64,000 nucleotides of DNA from Brassica napus (Eukaryota; Streptophyta; Magnoliopsida; Brassicales; Brassicaceae): NCBI RefSeq assembly GCF_020379485.1, contig NC_063443.1:17851531-17915530 (forward strand). Reading direction: 5' to 3'. The notes beneath the pieces were generated by a model. That model did no database searches and was not told the DNA's origin. It saw only the letters and a program-made list of their open reading frames with translations. Shown here piece by piece: positions 48,764 through 60,059 of this stretch. The first letter of the stretch is position 1; every line of letters starts with the position of its first letter. Position numbers and translations under genes: made by a program.

Positions 48764-50948
48764 ATGGAGAATGAGAAAGGTGAGAGTTCAAGTACATTCA
48801 AAATGGATAATTCTGCACAGGAGAGGAGTTTACCGTATGTGCCAGATTGTTACGCTGTCCCACCTTCCTACGAGCCACGTGATGCGCTCGACTCAAATTC
48901 TGAAATCGTACCAACGATCGATATTTCTCGCTTGAAAAGCAGCGATGATGAGCGTCGAGGGGTTATTCAAGAGCTAAGTTCAGCTTGTCAGCGTTTCGGG
49001 TTTTTTCAAGTACGCTATATATCTTCATATAATATATGCAAAGTCGTAGAATTGAGTTTTTCGTCCCGAAACAAATTGTCATAAACAAGTTATTATTCTG
49101 TGGAAATATTTTGCTCATATATTTTCGTGTGGTTTATAAGATATATTCCACCCAGTGGATGCTGGCTAACTAAGATTTTAAAACCACGTCACATTGTCAG
49201 CTCTCTTATAGTCGGTCAAAATATCTGCTCTCTCATTGCAAAAATAAATATTAGCTGTCATATGCCGGGGCAAATCCGGTTTAAACGGATTTTTTTGGTA
49301 AATTTTCTTTGAAATCAAGATTTCTCTGTTCTCCTCCCAAACTGATTCATTTTTTCCGTCTTATTCTTTGTTCGTTTTATATACTTAGATAGTGAACCAT
49401 GGAATCAACCAGAACATACTAGACGATGCGTTGGAGGTTGCGCACGGCTTCTTCGAGCTGCCGGCGAAGGAGAAAAAGAAGTTTATGTCGAACGATGTGT
49501 ATGCACCGGTTCGGTACACTACGAGTATCAAGGACGGTTTGGACAAGATTCAGTTCTGGAGGATATTTCTGAAGCACTATGCACATCCACTTCACCGTTG
49601 GATTCACCTCTGGCCTCAAAACCCACCCGAATACAGGTTTTATTTAATACTACATCATTTTGATAATTTTCCATCATTTTCGTATAAATATCCGTCATAG
49701 TATCATACTTCCCGTCATTTTTGGAACTATTTTGCTATGTTTTTCTTCTTCGGTAATGTATTAGACTATTGATTGAGAAATTGTATAAACGTACATAATT
49801 CTACAAATCCATTTTTACCAAAAAAGACATTTCTTATTACCGTTTTGTTTTACGTTATTTTTCTTTCTCAGACCGACCTCGTCTATCACATAGGTAGCAT
49901 ATGTATTTCTTTTGTTGATTAGACTATTATTATTAGACTATTGATTGAGAAATTGTATAAGCGTGCATAATTATACAAATCCATCTTTACCAAAAAAAAA
50001 GACATTTCTTATTTACCGTTTTGTTTTACGTTTTTTCTTCTCAGAGCGACCTTGTCTATTACATAGGTACCTTATGTTTTCTTTTTAGTTGATTGGCTAT
50101 CGTATCTAGCATATGTGTTTATTTACGATTTCGTATTTTAGGGAAAAAATGGGAAAGTTTTGCGAAGAAGTGAGGAGTCTATCTCTCGAGATAATGGGAG
50201 CGATAACGGAGAGCCTAGGACTAGGAAGAGACAACCTGTCGTCCCGGATGGACAAAAACGGCATGCAAGTCATGGCCGTCAACTGTTATCCACCGTGTCC
50301 GGACCCTACGGCGGCGCTAGGCCTGCCGCCGCATTCAGACTACAGTTGCATCACCATCCTTCTACAAAACTTAACCGGTCTCGAGATCTTTCATCCGTCG
50401 GCTCACGGTGGCTCTGGCCGCTGGGTTCTTGTACCAGAAGTCAAAGGTGTACTCAAGGTACGTTCCAACGACATCGGTTTATATCTAAACCGATGGACAC
50501 TACGTTAATTATACCGACAACCGGGCTCATGTGTTTCAGTTATTTCGGTTTAGGCCTTAACAAAAAAAAAAACAGCGGAATTATGATCATACTTTAACCG
50601 AAAGCTATTTATTTATTTTTGATTGTTTTTGTTAATAAACAGGACTCTGTTTTTGTACTGCTTTATTATTAGGTCCACATCGGTGACCATGTGGAAGTGC
50701 TAAGCAATGGATTATACAAGAGCGTCATTCACAAAGTTACTTTAAATGAAGAGAAGACGAGAATCTCCCTCGCGAGCTTGCATAGTTTGGGTATGGACGA
50801 TAAAATGAGTGTACCATACCAGTTGGTTAACAATGAAAATCCGGCTCGGTACAGAGAGAGCAGCTTTAACGATTTTCTTGATTTTCTTGTCAAGAATGAC
50901 ATCTCTCAAGGGGAAAGGTTCATTGACACTCTTAGAATCAAGGACTGA
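48764..50948 (+). CDS. KUOX1: 2-oxoglutarate/Fe(II)-dependent dioxygenase, KUOX1-like
   Basis: Four exons (48764-49009, 49389-49636, 50142-50457, 50673-50948) encode 361 residues. The DIOX_N domain (about 48-150) contains PTIDISRL and GFFQIVNHGI. The catalytic 2OG-Fe(II) domain has the iron triad His and Asp in LPPHSDYS and His in KSVIHKV, and the 2-oxoglutarate Arg-x-Ser as TRISLAS. The family oxidises small molecules in the cytosol (hormones, flavonoids, specialised metabolites); the substrate here is unknown. By position it is At5g07480, recalled as karrikin-up-regulated oxidoreductase 1. Intron 2 contains a 172-bp tandem duplication. The 3' end is unusual: the last codons and the TGA stop were duplicated by a short A-rich insertion at 50955-50962. 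Confidence 0.93.
49761..50100 (+). repeat. 172-bp tandem duplication in KUOX1 intron 2
   Basis: The block starting TTAGACTATTGATTGAGAAA at 49761 recurs at 49933, with matching landmarks CATAATT, CAAATCCAT.TTTACC, AAAGACATTTCTTATT and GACCT.GTCTAT.ACATAGGTA. Copies differ by scattered substitutions and small gaps, so the duplication is not very recent. Confidence 0.8.
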
Positions 50949-50977
50949 TCGAGTTAAAAAAAAAGGACTGATCGAGT
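50940..50977 (+). repeat. Micro-insertion duplicating the KUOX1 stop codon
   Basis: AAGGACTGATCGAGT at 50940-50954 contains the last codons and stop of KUOX1 and is repeated at 50963-50977; only TAAAAAAA lies between. The gene keeps its own stop. The architecture matches the other poly(A)-filler duplications in the window. Confidence 0.7.
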
Positions 50978-52634
50978 AATAGCACGTTGGTCAAGTGTAA
51001 CAGGAAGAAAGACTAGTTTGGTTTGCTACGTACGCGATCTATATAACACAGTTCATGTCCTCGTTCCTTTAGCCTGTGTGATAACGTGGACATTATAGAG
51101 ATCAGAGGCATGCAATATATATATGTGTGTTAAATTGTAATGCCATAAATACTGTTTTAATGAAATCAAAGCATTTCCTTCCCTATTCCCAAACTCACTG
51201 ACACCGAAATATATACAAGCATTGTAATCGAACCGGTTCGGGCCGGTTTTATATAAATATAATATGTTATTTAAAAAAATATATAATAACAAATGTATCA
51301 GCTTTTTATATGTATAAATGTTTTATCGGAGTTTAGTAAAAAAAAAAAATACAAGCATCTAATTGTATCTCTCTGTCGAACATATTTAAAGATTAGAGAA
51401 TCAATTGATTTTGAACAGAATGATTTTACAAGAAAAAAATTGATTTTCATACTTTTGTGTTAGTTTGGAATCAATAACAAGAATAAAATTAAAATGTAAA
51501 ATCATGAAACGATTACAAAAGTTTTAAAACTGACGACGCTGCATGTATTTGACCTTTTTCGAAAAAACAAATAATACATCTTACCAAACAAAACAGGCTA
51601 GCTGACATATACTAGTTTTAATTGCTTAGAACAAACCGTCGGTTTATAGAATCTACAGTCTAAAACAATTAAAGTGAATATTCAGAAGAAGAAAAAAGAA
51701 TTAATTAAAGTGACTTTATTAATTAGGAAAAATAAATTAAGCTACATTTTGGTGGAACAAGCTAATTCCTGTGGTATCATCTCCTACTTAAATGTGATTT
51801 CTTTGACAAACGACTATAAAATATAAATATTGGAAAACCTCATATAATAAATTATTTCTCAACCTACCAAGTTTGCAAAACAGAAACGGCTGTCGAGGAT
51901 ATAAAGGATGTCTCTCAACACCTGTGCCAGATGGTGCTCCTCTCCTCTTTAATTATTATTATATAAGCTCATCTGATTATCATTTACACGTGTGCCTTCA
52001 CATGCAATTTTAACCACTCGTGTGTTTTCTAATGTTTTTCACTCTTTACCATGTACACTGATTACTTATTACTCACGGTTCAACAACACCAAAATCAGAA
52101 CACCATTGCCAAATATTTAAAATTATATTCGATATCATCTTAACGTTGATAAGCGTTTCTCAAAAAGAGAAACATTGATCAACAGTAGTATATGACGGCA
52201 TAATTTTTAGACGTATTTGAAAAGATTATCGAAATCGTTTCTTTAACCCTCTTCCGTTGCCGACTGGCCGTTAAGAAATTCTTCTACAGTATATATGTTC
52301 CTTTTTTTTTTTGACAACCCACAGTATATATGTTTTTTTTTTTTTTTTTTTTGAACATTACAGTATATATGTTCATGTCACAAAAATTAACTGTAACGTT
52401 TAATATATGGGTTTGGCGTTTTTCATATCAAAAACTTTACATAGGGTAAAACCATTAAAAATCTTCTCATCATTTCGTTTTTCCATCTATAAAATCCCGT
52501 TTCAGTTTCTAAATTTTAAATGTTATACCTAAGATGAAATCTCTATAGTTCTTTTTTTTCATTTCCAAATAATATGTATTAGCCCCCCCCCCCCCCCCCC
52601 AAAAAAAAATTTCTTCGATCACTGTAAAGAGAAA
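50949..52634. other. Intergenic between KUOX1 and PEI1
   Basis: Mostly AT-rich. It holds the stop-codon duplication, three copies of ACAGTATATATGTT at 52286-52374 separated by T-rich fillers, and a C18A9 homopolymer pair at 52583-52609, only some 25 bases before the PEI1 ATG. No gene is supported. Confidence 0.55.
52286..52374 (-). repeat. Three direct repeats with two poly(T) fillers
   Basis: ACAGTATATATGTT(C) occurs at 52286-52300, 52321-52334 and 52360-52374. The first filler (52301-52320) reads GGGTTGTC plus A-run on the minus strand; the second (52335-52359) reads AATGTTC plus A-run. Both end in homopolymer next to the repeat, consistent with two successive minus-strand retro-insertions at one target. 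Confidence 0.6.
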
Positions 52635-53375
52635 ATGTTGAAGAGTGTAAATCCGATGACATTCTACGACATCGGGGAGCCGCAGTTTCCTACTTTAGGG
52701 TACATCGTAAGCAAACCTGGCAATGCAGGAGCCTACGAGATCGACCCTCCTCTCCCGACCGTCGACGATGTGATCTACAGTTCAGATGAGTTCCGCATGT
52801 ACGCTTACAAGATCAAACGTTGTCCTCGAACTCGCAGCCACGACTGGACGGAGTGTCCATACGCTCACCGTGGTGAGAAAGCCACTCGCCGTGATCCTCG
52901 CCGTTACAGTTACTGCGCCGTTGCATGTCCGGCTTTCCGAAATGGTGCATGTCACCGTGGCGACACCTGCGAGTTCGCACACGGTGTGTTCGAGTACTGG
53001 CTCCACCCGGCGCGTTACCGGACGCGCGCATGCAACGCCGGAAACATGTGCCAGAGGAAAGTGTGTTTCTTTGCTCATGCGCCGGAGCAGCTCCGGCAAT
53101 CTGAGGGAAAACATAGGTGCAGGTATGCGTATAGACCGGTGAGGACGACGGTGGCAAGAGGCAGAAACGGCGATGGTGTGGGGATAAGAGAAGACGGTGA
53201 AGACTTTGACACGTGGCAGTCTCCGGTGAAAAGCGGGGAAAGTGAGTTAGATATAAACGAGGAGAGGCTGTTGAAGTGTTGGAGTGGGATGAGCATTGTG
53301 GATGATCATTATGAGCCGTCCGATTTGGATTTGAATTTGTCACATATAGATTGGATCTCAGCGTTGGTCGATTAA
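52635..53375 (+). CDS. PEI1: CCCH tandem zinc-finger protein PEI1 (TZF6)
   Basis: A single exon of 246 residues, as expected for plant RR-TZF proteins. The arginine-rich part (about 55-90) contains [26 protein letters not shown], and the tandem C-x7-8-C-x5-C-x3-H and C-x5-C-x4-C-x3-H fingers follow: [23 protein letters not shown] and [17 protein letters not shown] short acidic C-terminus ends [13 protein letters not shown]. The family binds RNA, shuttles between nucleus and cytoplasmic granules and, for Arabidopsis PEI1 (At5g07500, by recollection), is required for embryo heart-stage progression. The leader just upstream contains an unusual poly(C)-poly(A) tract. Confidence 0.95.
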   Translation: MLKSVNPMTFYDIGEPQFPTLGYIVSKPGNAGAYEIDPPLPTVDDVIYSSDEFRMYAYKIKRCPRTRSHDWTECPYAHRGEKATRRDPRRYSYCAVACPAFRNGACHRGDTCEFAHGVFEYWLHPARYRTRACNAGNMCQRKVCFFAHAPEQLRQSEGKHRCRYAYRPVRTTVARGRNGDGVGIREDGEDFDTWQSPVKSGESELDINEERLLKCWSGMSIVDDHYEPSDLDLNLSHIDWISALVD

Positions 53376-53740
53376 ATGTATAAAAGACCAATGAATAAAG
53401 TGGATTTTGTTATAATCCAGACGAAGACCAAAACGAGGGATGAGAGATCTTGACATCATGACATGACATGAATATGGTATAAATCCAGTTGTAATGATTA
53501 CTTGTAATGTCGCAAAAAGAGTTATTTCTCCAAGCATGTAAACTGATTCTTGATCTTCTGTACTTTGTGTCTTATTAGAGCTCAGGAAATTATCCATACA
53601 TATATATATGTAGCCACATATTTTTCATCATTACATAGAACGTATTAATAAGAAGACTTTTTCCTTTTAATTTGATAAAATCTATAATTGATACAAAATT
53701 AGTATATGCTATATGTTTGGACAAGCTCGGCTAATTTCCC
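53376..53740. other. Convergent 3' flanks of PEI1 and the first oleosin
   Basis: 365 bases between convergent stop codons, without visible structure. Confidence 0.4.
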
Positions 53741-54635
53741 TTATCCTGGGGGTGCCGCGGGTGCAGGTGCAGCTCCTCCTGCCGCGGGTGCAGGTGCAGC
53801 TTCTCCTGCTGCGGGTACCGCTCCACCCGCTGGTATACCATTGAGTAGATTTTTTAACCATCCTGGGATATTTCCGGACGATTGAGATCCTTTATTTCCA
53901 AATGTTCCAGAAAATGATTTTCCTCCCCATGATCCTCCAAATCCACCTGAAAACTTAAACAGTTTCAATGGTGTTTGGGCTAACCGTGCCAACGAACTTC
54001 CTTCCGCTGTCCTATAAATCACACACAGAGGTTGCCAGTGAAAAGACAGCTAATCATTTAACTTTAATAAAAAAAAGTGTCGTAGCAGCAATAAGGTTCA
54101 ATTAATTCAAAAGGTAAATTTGTGGTAGTATGTAAAAAGGAACCTAATTAGACACAAGGAGAAAGACAACTGAACAAAAATTTAAATTTCTATTTGTTTT
54201 GGATGTGGGCAGCTAGTCGAACCCTCAGAAATCAAAATCATCACAAGCTATAATCACATTCAAAGGTGTGGCTTCTAATTATTTGTCTAATCTGATACCG
54301 GAAGGCTTGGCCAAAGGCTACTACGTCATGAATAAGCAAAATCTCGAGTTAATTTCAAAAGAATTTTCTTAATATTACTTGATGAGCCCCATGATGAGAC
54401 TAATGGCGGTGATTCCGAGGGTGGCACCGGCCGTGAGCCCAGAGGCTAGGAGAGTAGTGGCTATAGTGGCGGGAACAAGAATTGGACTGAATATGAGGAA
54501 AAGCGGTGTGGATACAACTAATGCCACGGCTGAACCGGAGAGTGTTAGACCCGCAAAGAGAAATAAGACAACGGAAGTCGCGGAAGCAACAACAACCTTG
54601 ATAACATCCAACAATGGGCTGAAAAAAGATAACAT
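53741..54635 (-). CDS. Oleosin-domain pollen-coat protein 1 (GRP14-type)
   Basis: Two exons (54635-54379 and 54011-53741) encode 175 residues. The first exon is the oleosin hydrophobic hairpin (about residues 5-85) with the proline knot TPLFLIFSPILVP and no hydrophilic N-terminal extension. The second exon is a Gly/Ser-rich segment (FSGGFGGSWGGKSFSGTFGNKG) and a Pro/Ala-rich tail with GGAAPAPAA repeats. Such oleopollenins are made in tapetum lipid bodies and cleaved onto the pollen surface, with the C-terminal repeat domain diverging fast. By order it is closest to At5g07510 (GRP14), but this is uncertain within the cluster. Confidence 0.9.
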
Positions 54636-54740
54636 TTTGTGAAAAATTAATGTTGGATTTGGATGACTGGTGGTGGTGGAGGGAAGAAACGGATTTTATG
54701 GAGTTGTGTAGTCTACATGTACAACGACGTGAGTAAGTAA

Positions 54741-54860
54741 GAGATCTACGTTACATTACGTCACGTCATATTCTCTTCTTTTGTGTGTGTGTGCGCGCGC
54801 GCGCGTAGGCGTAGGTTGTCATGTTTTTAGCCTTCTTTTCTTTCTTGTCAAAGCTCAAAC
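54741..54860 (-). promoter_or_regulatory. Conserved upstream block of oleosin 1, tandem TGACG
   Basis: GAGATCTACGTTACATTACG then TCACGTCATATTC on the + strand, i.e. two TGACG motifs (TGACGTGACG) on the gene strand, about 106 bases upstream of the ATG. The same block, plus a following GTCATGTTTTT.AGCCTTC...AGCTCAAAC stretch, precedes oleosin 2. TGACG is the core for TGA-class bZIP factors. A GT/GC dinucleotide run (54783-54806) splits the block here. Confidence 0.6.
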
Positions 54861-55129
54861 GTTACTTGTCATGTTTACGGTTAGAACACCCTAAAGGGCC
54901 TAAACCAAATCCTTCAGGTAGATAGATCCGAGGATGCAGTTTTTTGCAATAGTTCGAGATAATTGCGATCTAACCACGGATTTTAATTCAGCCATATTGA
55001 GTGTTTACAGAAAATACGAGACAAACAGTTTCGTTTAAGAAATTTTCTTATTTCCAAACACTTTACTAGAAACTAGGCAGTAATCCAGACATATAACGCG
55101 AAATTAAATTGTTTATTAGATTATTTATT

Positions 55130-55800
55130 GTATATTGAACTAAGAGATTTGTTGTATAGTTTTCTGAGGATGAACATTCATATATCCGTTCGGATTCAGT
55201 TAATCTATTCAGATTTTGAATTTTTAGGTTTAGAAATTTAAATCGTATTCGGATATTAATAAATTTTGGTTTGGATTTGGTTCGAATCATTGCGGATTCG
55301 GTTCAGATTTGAGTTCAGATACCCATTTTAATTATGTATTTTTTTAACAAAAATCCAAACATACTAAATATTAAAATAAAATAATATAAAACATAAAAAT
55401 TTGAATATTGTAAAACTAAGTATTTAAATTTACATAAAAATTAGTTCAATTTAAATATTTGGATAGAGAACAAATAAATATTTTCAGTATTTTGAACATT
55501 TTTTATTATTTTTAGATATTTACTTGTGGCTATACTGATAATTTTAGATATTTTCATATTTTTGAATATCTAATAGATATAAAATTTAAAATAGTTAACA
55601 AATTGAAATGTATAATTGTGATTTATATATTTTAGGTATCTAAAATATTTTAATTTGGATTAGATTCGGATCTGGTTATATAGATATTAAACATTTAGAT
55701 CCATCTGAGTACTTAATCAGTTTTAGTTTGTGTTTAGTATTGCTTTTAAATCTAGTATAGTTCGGTTCTCGGGATCCAGATGTTTTACCCACACTTACTT
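55130..55800 (+). repeat. Dispersed TTCGGTTCGG-rich repeat, copy 2
   Basis: It matches the copy at 16326-17300 in orientation and word order: ATCCGTTCGGATTC, GGTTCGAATCATTGCGG, AAAATAATATAAAACATAAA, TTGAATATTG, AAATATTTGGATAGAGAAC and ending ATGTTTTACCCACACTTA. It lacks the MITE present in copy 1. Confidence 0.6.
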
Positions 55801-56698
55801 TTTCTACTAATATAAAGCAAAATAAAATAAATGTAAAACAAACATTCTCGGTTTATTTAACATACATAATTCTTGGAATATACTTTAAAAATAAAAATAA
55901 AATTGTTGGGAATCATGTTAATATGTTTGAGCATGTTGCAAAATTGATGAAGCCTAAAACCAATAACATGTATTTTTTTATAAAACATTCTTTGTAAATA
56001 TAATAAAAACACAATACAATCGAGTGAAAAGTGTTAGAGTTGCGTGGAAAATAATGTGATATTTTCACTCAGCACCTAAATTGTGTTTTCAACTGATTTC
56101 ACAAATTTTCGTTTCTTTTAAAACTTTTCTGATTCCGGACTTTTTCTTGCAATCTGATTCTGTTTCTAATTTTTGGTCTGGTATGAAAATTCCGTAAAGA
56201 AAAACAATATTTGGCTTAACTAAAAATTTGACTTTGTGTGTGGGTTTTTTTACCTCAATTTCTTTAATTCATAACTAATCATAATTATTTACTGTATTTG
56301 TATACATAAGCCTCAACCATGGCTAAGTTCGGCAATATATAAAACTTTCAATTTCTAAAACATTTTCATTCCAGCATTTTAGTTGACGTGAGTCTTAATA
56401 ATTTTTTAATTTATTTCTTTCAAAATGATATTATTCAATAGCTGCACGAAAAAAATTTCAGTTCACTAATACAAAGGTTAAAAATGCAAAAACTAAAAAT
56501 GAAATGATTAAAAATAATAATTAGTGAAAACACATTAAATTGTATGCGGTAGAATTAAAAAAAAATAGTATGTGAACGCATTAATTGTTAATTAATTGTG
56601 AAACTAACACATCAGCATACTCAAATTAAAATCGAAGTTAAGCTGCCATATATCCAATGTAGTGTGAAAATATTAAATGACAATGCTTCTTTTTAATA

Positions 56699-58795
56699 CT
56701 AGGCAAGGAACCCGTGCGATGTCGCACGGAAACTCATTTTATAAAAAAATACGTCACATTCTATATATTTGCTTTTGGATAAATATATGTGTTACAAAAT
56801 TATTTTGCTTGTATAATCCAAAATTTAAATTATACAAATATTTTTGGATATTTATTCTTTAAATACATATAAAATAGATATAAAAATAAACTAAACAATT
56901 ACTAATTAAAAACTTATACAAGTTTTTTTTTTAAATATATGACATCAGACATTTTGAGAATCCGATAAGATACTATGCAGTTTTTAAAATGAAAAACACA
57001 TCTTAGACAAAATTATAAATTTTTCAAAACCTATAAAATTTATTATAAAAAGATACATTCTTACCACGCTAAACGGTTGAGTAATCCTCTTTTCCCCTTA
57101 CAACTTCTGTGATGCACCATTTCATTGTCTTTCTGAAAGCTGCCATGGTTAATCTCTTAGTGAACCAGTTTTGGAATGCTTGTCTTCAAGTATGTTACCT
57201 TCTACCGCACACCCGAATGAGATCCCTATTCTGTTCTGTAGGATGGAGATTTTTGTGTTTGGTATTGGCTCAACAGCGCTGCTTACGGCTATGATCCTCA
57301 CGGACCCTTTCCTCGTCATGTTAGGCCTCTGCTCATGGTGTGGGGTCCACTCTTCTTGTGTAAATGGTTGCAGCGAGACGCTGTGCACCCAAATCTCAGC
57401 GGTCATGTCCTCGCTCTTCACATGACCAAGTAAATAAATCAATAAGAATCATCATTAGTCAGTGTCTCTGTTTCTATCTACATAACGTTTTCTTTTTGTG
57501 TAAAGAAGTCAAAATTATATACGATCCAAATTTTAAACGCAGATGGAAACTTAGAATTAAACATAAACTAAAACATCTTGCAACCACAAGTTAAAAATTC
57601 AAAGATATCTTACAATACATTATTATAATACTTTACAAATATTATATTTTACACACTCATATGGCATCCCAAATTCGGTAATGGATCTGGAATGGAAATT
57701 TATCGATCTCTATCTATAAGCGGGCTAGAAAGTTGTGTCTCCTCGTTTCCCAAATGTATTACGGAAGCGTCGTGTTGTTCTGTGAAACTATGGCATGATC
57801 TTTATCATGTTGCATGCACCATACATCTTGGCCTTGCAACGTTTAGAGAGTACGATTAGTAACAATAACATATAAACCAAAGAACACAATACTTGACTGA
57901 AGAACATAACCGTTGAAATATTAGAACACAAAAGTTGACCAAAGACAAACCAATATAATGAGATACATTATAACCGTTGAAATATTAGAACATGTGTTGT
58001 CCTCATGAAACCATTTGATGATATTTTAACCGGAAGATTCAAGAGACTGAAATTTATAAAAGGGAAAGATGATTTCATGCTCCAAGAAGTTACTGACAAT
58101 CATAATCAATTTAACTTACAAATTAGCGAGAAAAGCTTTAGCGAGAGAATTCCGATGATTCTCCCTCCACTGTTTCCAGGCCTTATGAGAATATAATCCA
58201 TCCTAGGAAAATTAATTGTACCAAAAAACTAACAAGAAAAATCACCGAGACAAATCCTGTATATCAGAAGAAAATAATAATTGTGTTGAATTCTATATAA
58301 TTGTGTTTTTCACAATTATTTTTGCACCATCAAATCATCATAATCTCACTCTCACTAATACGCATCTCTTTGCTCTCAAGTCTCAACTGGCTATTTTCAA
58401 CCAGTTGTTAAACAATTTTTTTGATTTCCGGCTGACATTGATCCTAGCACTGGTTGTTTTCTCTTTTTATTTACTTTCTGTTTTTAATACATTTAGATCT
58501 CTGGTTACTACCATTAAAATCAGTGGAAGAGACTTATAATTGAAAACTGCATGGACATTGGCTATTTATAGATTTTGAAAATCTATTTGAATAGTCACAT
58601 ATTTTCAATTTAAATGGTTACATCATTTCAATTTAAAGATAGTTATTTTGAAAATATACTTATATGAATAGTCACAATTTTTCAAGTTTAAAAAGATACT
58701 TATATGAATGGTCACAACTTTTCAATAGTCATAACCTTTCAACTTAAATGAGATTCATAACCTTTGAAATTAATTGGGATTGCTAGATTAGTAGA
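56699..58795 (-). mobile_element. Probable Helitron carrying a gene fragment
   Basis: On the minus strand the 3' end is CCGTGCGACATCGCACGG (hairpin, 56729-56712), then GTTCCTTGC, then CTAG followed by T. A candidate 5' end TCTACTAATCTAGC starts at 58795 and is preceded by A, so the insertion would be between A and T. There are no terminal inverted repeats. The 3' end is convincing; the 5' end is an inference. The element contains the GH10 fragment at 57071-57425. Confidence 0.55.
57071..57425 (-). pseudogene. Fragment of a GH10 endo-1,4-beta-xylanase
   Basis: On the minus strand the frame from about 57425 reads AEIWVHSVSLQPFTQEEW, RKGSVRIIAVSS, NTKISILQNRIGISFGCAVEGNIL, matching the start of the catalytic region of plant GH10 xylanases (AEIWVHSVSLQPFT...EQW; FPFGCAI...IL). 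Near 57180 the frame shifts; the adjacent frame then continues with FQNWFTKRLT, MKWCITE and GKEDYS, equivalent to the family's YQNWFTSRFT, MKWYSTE and GKEDYS, and soon meets a stop. With neither the N-terminal CBM nor the catalytic barrel, this is a nonfunctional fragment. Its position inside a probable Helitron suggests gene capture. Confidence 0.8.
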
Positions 58796-60059
58796 TATAA
58801 TATTTATCTTTTAATATATATAAGAGATATTTTGAAGTGATATATTAATTAATAAGATATTATCTCCATAAAGTTGTCTGATTTGGAAACGATTCATACA
58901 AATCTTTCAGAAGATCCTTAAAAAGCAAAATAACTAGTTTGCCGCCTTAAAAGATTACATGAAACCGTCATAAACTTACCCATATACACAATTTCTTTTC
59001 AACCTTCCCTCACTCTCAGTCAACAAGACCAAACCGATTTTTAGATGAACGAATTTCTACCCAAAGAAATCTATTACAAGTTTGCAATATTGAAATTTGA
59101 AAGCCACCAACAAAGCTTTATTCTCCTTCTTTCTCTCCTCCTCAACGGCCTCAAATAAAATGTATTACAAATCGTAAAGTCTTTTCAAGACGAATGCAAT
59201 TAACTTGTTACCAAATTTTATATACTCCATAAAGTAAGTTTGCTTTAAACACAGGTTATAAAAATGTGTTATGTACCATTTTACTTTTTAACATCTAGTT
59301 TTCTGACAATATTTTTTCTGAATTGGGATGAAATGCTAATGAATATATTCTTCAAACATTTGTATATAATCTATTAATCTTATATAATTCAGTTTAAGAT
59401 TAATGTTTTTCTAAGTACAAATTCTGAGAATATGTCACATGTCTCGCTATACGTTTTCGAACGAGTGTCATTTCACCTTTGAAAAATAAAATGATGAATT
59501 TACATATTTAAGTATAAATTATTACATATTTTTTTGTCATCGGTGTAACAGGCTCAATTAAGATTATCCAACCCAAACCGGTAACTCTGCAGCATCCATA
59601 TGAACAACAAATGGTTGCTTTCAAAACTATATGCCTTCTTATTCTGCTTCTGGAGAATATGAATGAACTCTGAGTGAGTAAAACTTTTTTTCAAGAACTT
59701 ACTTTCTTTTAGATAACTTCGAAAGAATGATCATTTTTTGGTTCATAAACGATCTTCACCAATTGAAAGCAAACTGTTATACTAATTATTACATACATAG
59801 CGCATGGACAATCTTTCACCAGTATGTAATAAATTATTACATATTTTATTATACTAATTTTAAATCTATGTAGTGCATGGACAGTACATGGTTAACATTA
59901 TTTTTCCAGTCAACTATGTATCAGTCTTTTATAATTCTAAGCAAATTAAACATTACACATAATATTTTTATTTTTTTACTACAGAAACAATTTATTACAT
60001 AAAACATAGTAAAAAAGTTATTTTCCTTTTAGTTTACGAGTCATAAATTCTTAAAGTAA

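Larger units (their letters stand above)
54636..60059. other. Long intergenic region with repeat and Helitron
   Basis: Between two oleosin genes. It holds the conserved upstream block, a dispersed repeat copy (55130-55800), a probable Helitron (56699-58795) with a broken xylanase fragment, a 23-bp direct repeat ATAACCGTTGAAATATTAG.. at about 57908 and 57970, and AT-rich filler with no gene. An open stretch at 58005-58196 has no recognisable similarity. Confidence 0.6.

Noticed and set aside
58005..58196. Open frame inside the probable Helitron
   Set aside because: No similarity; could be part of another captured fragment but there is no evidence.
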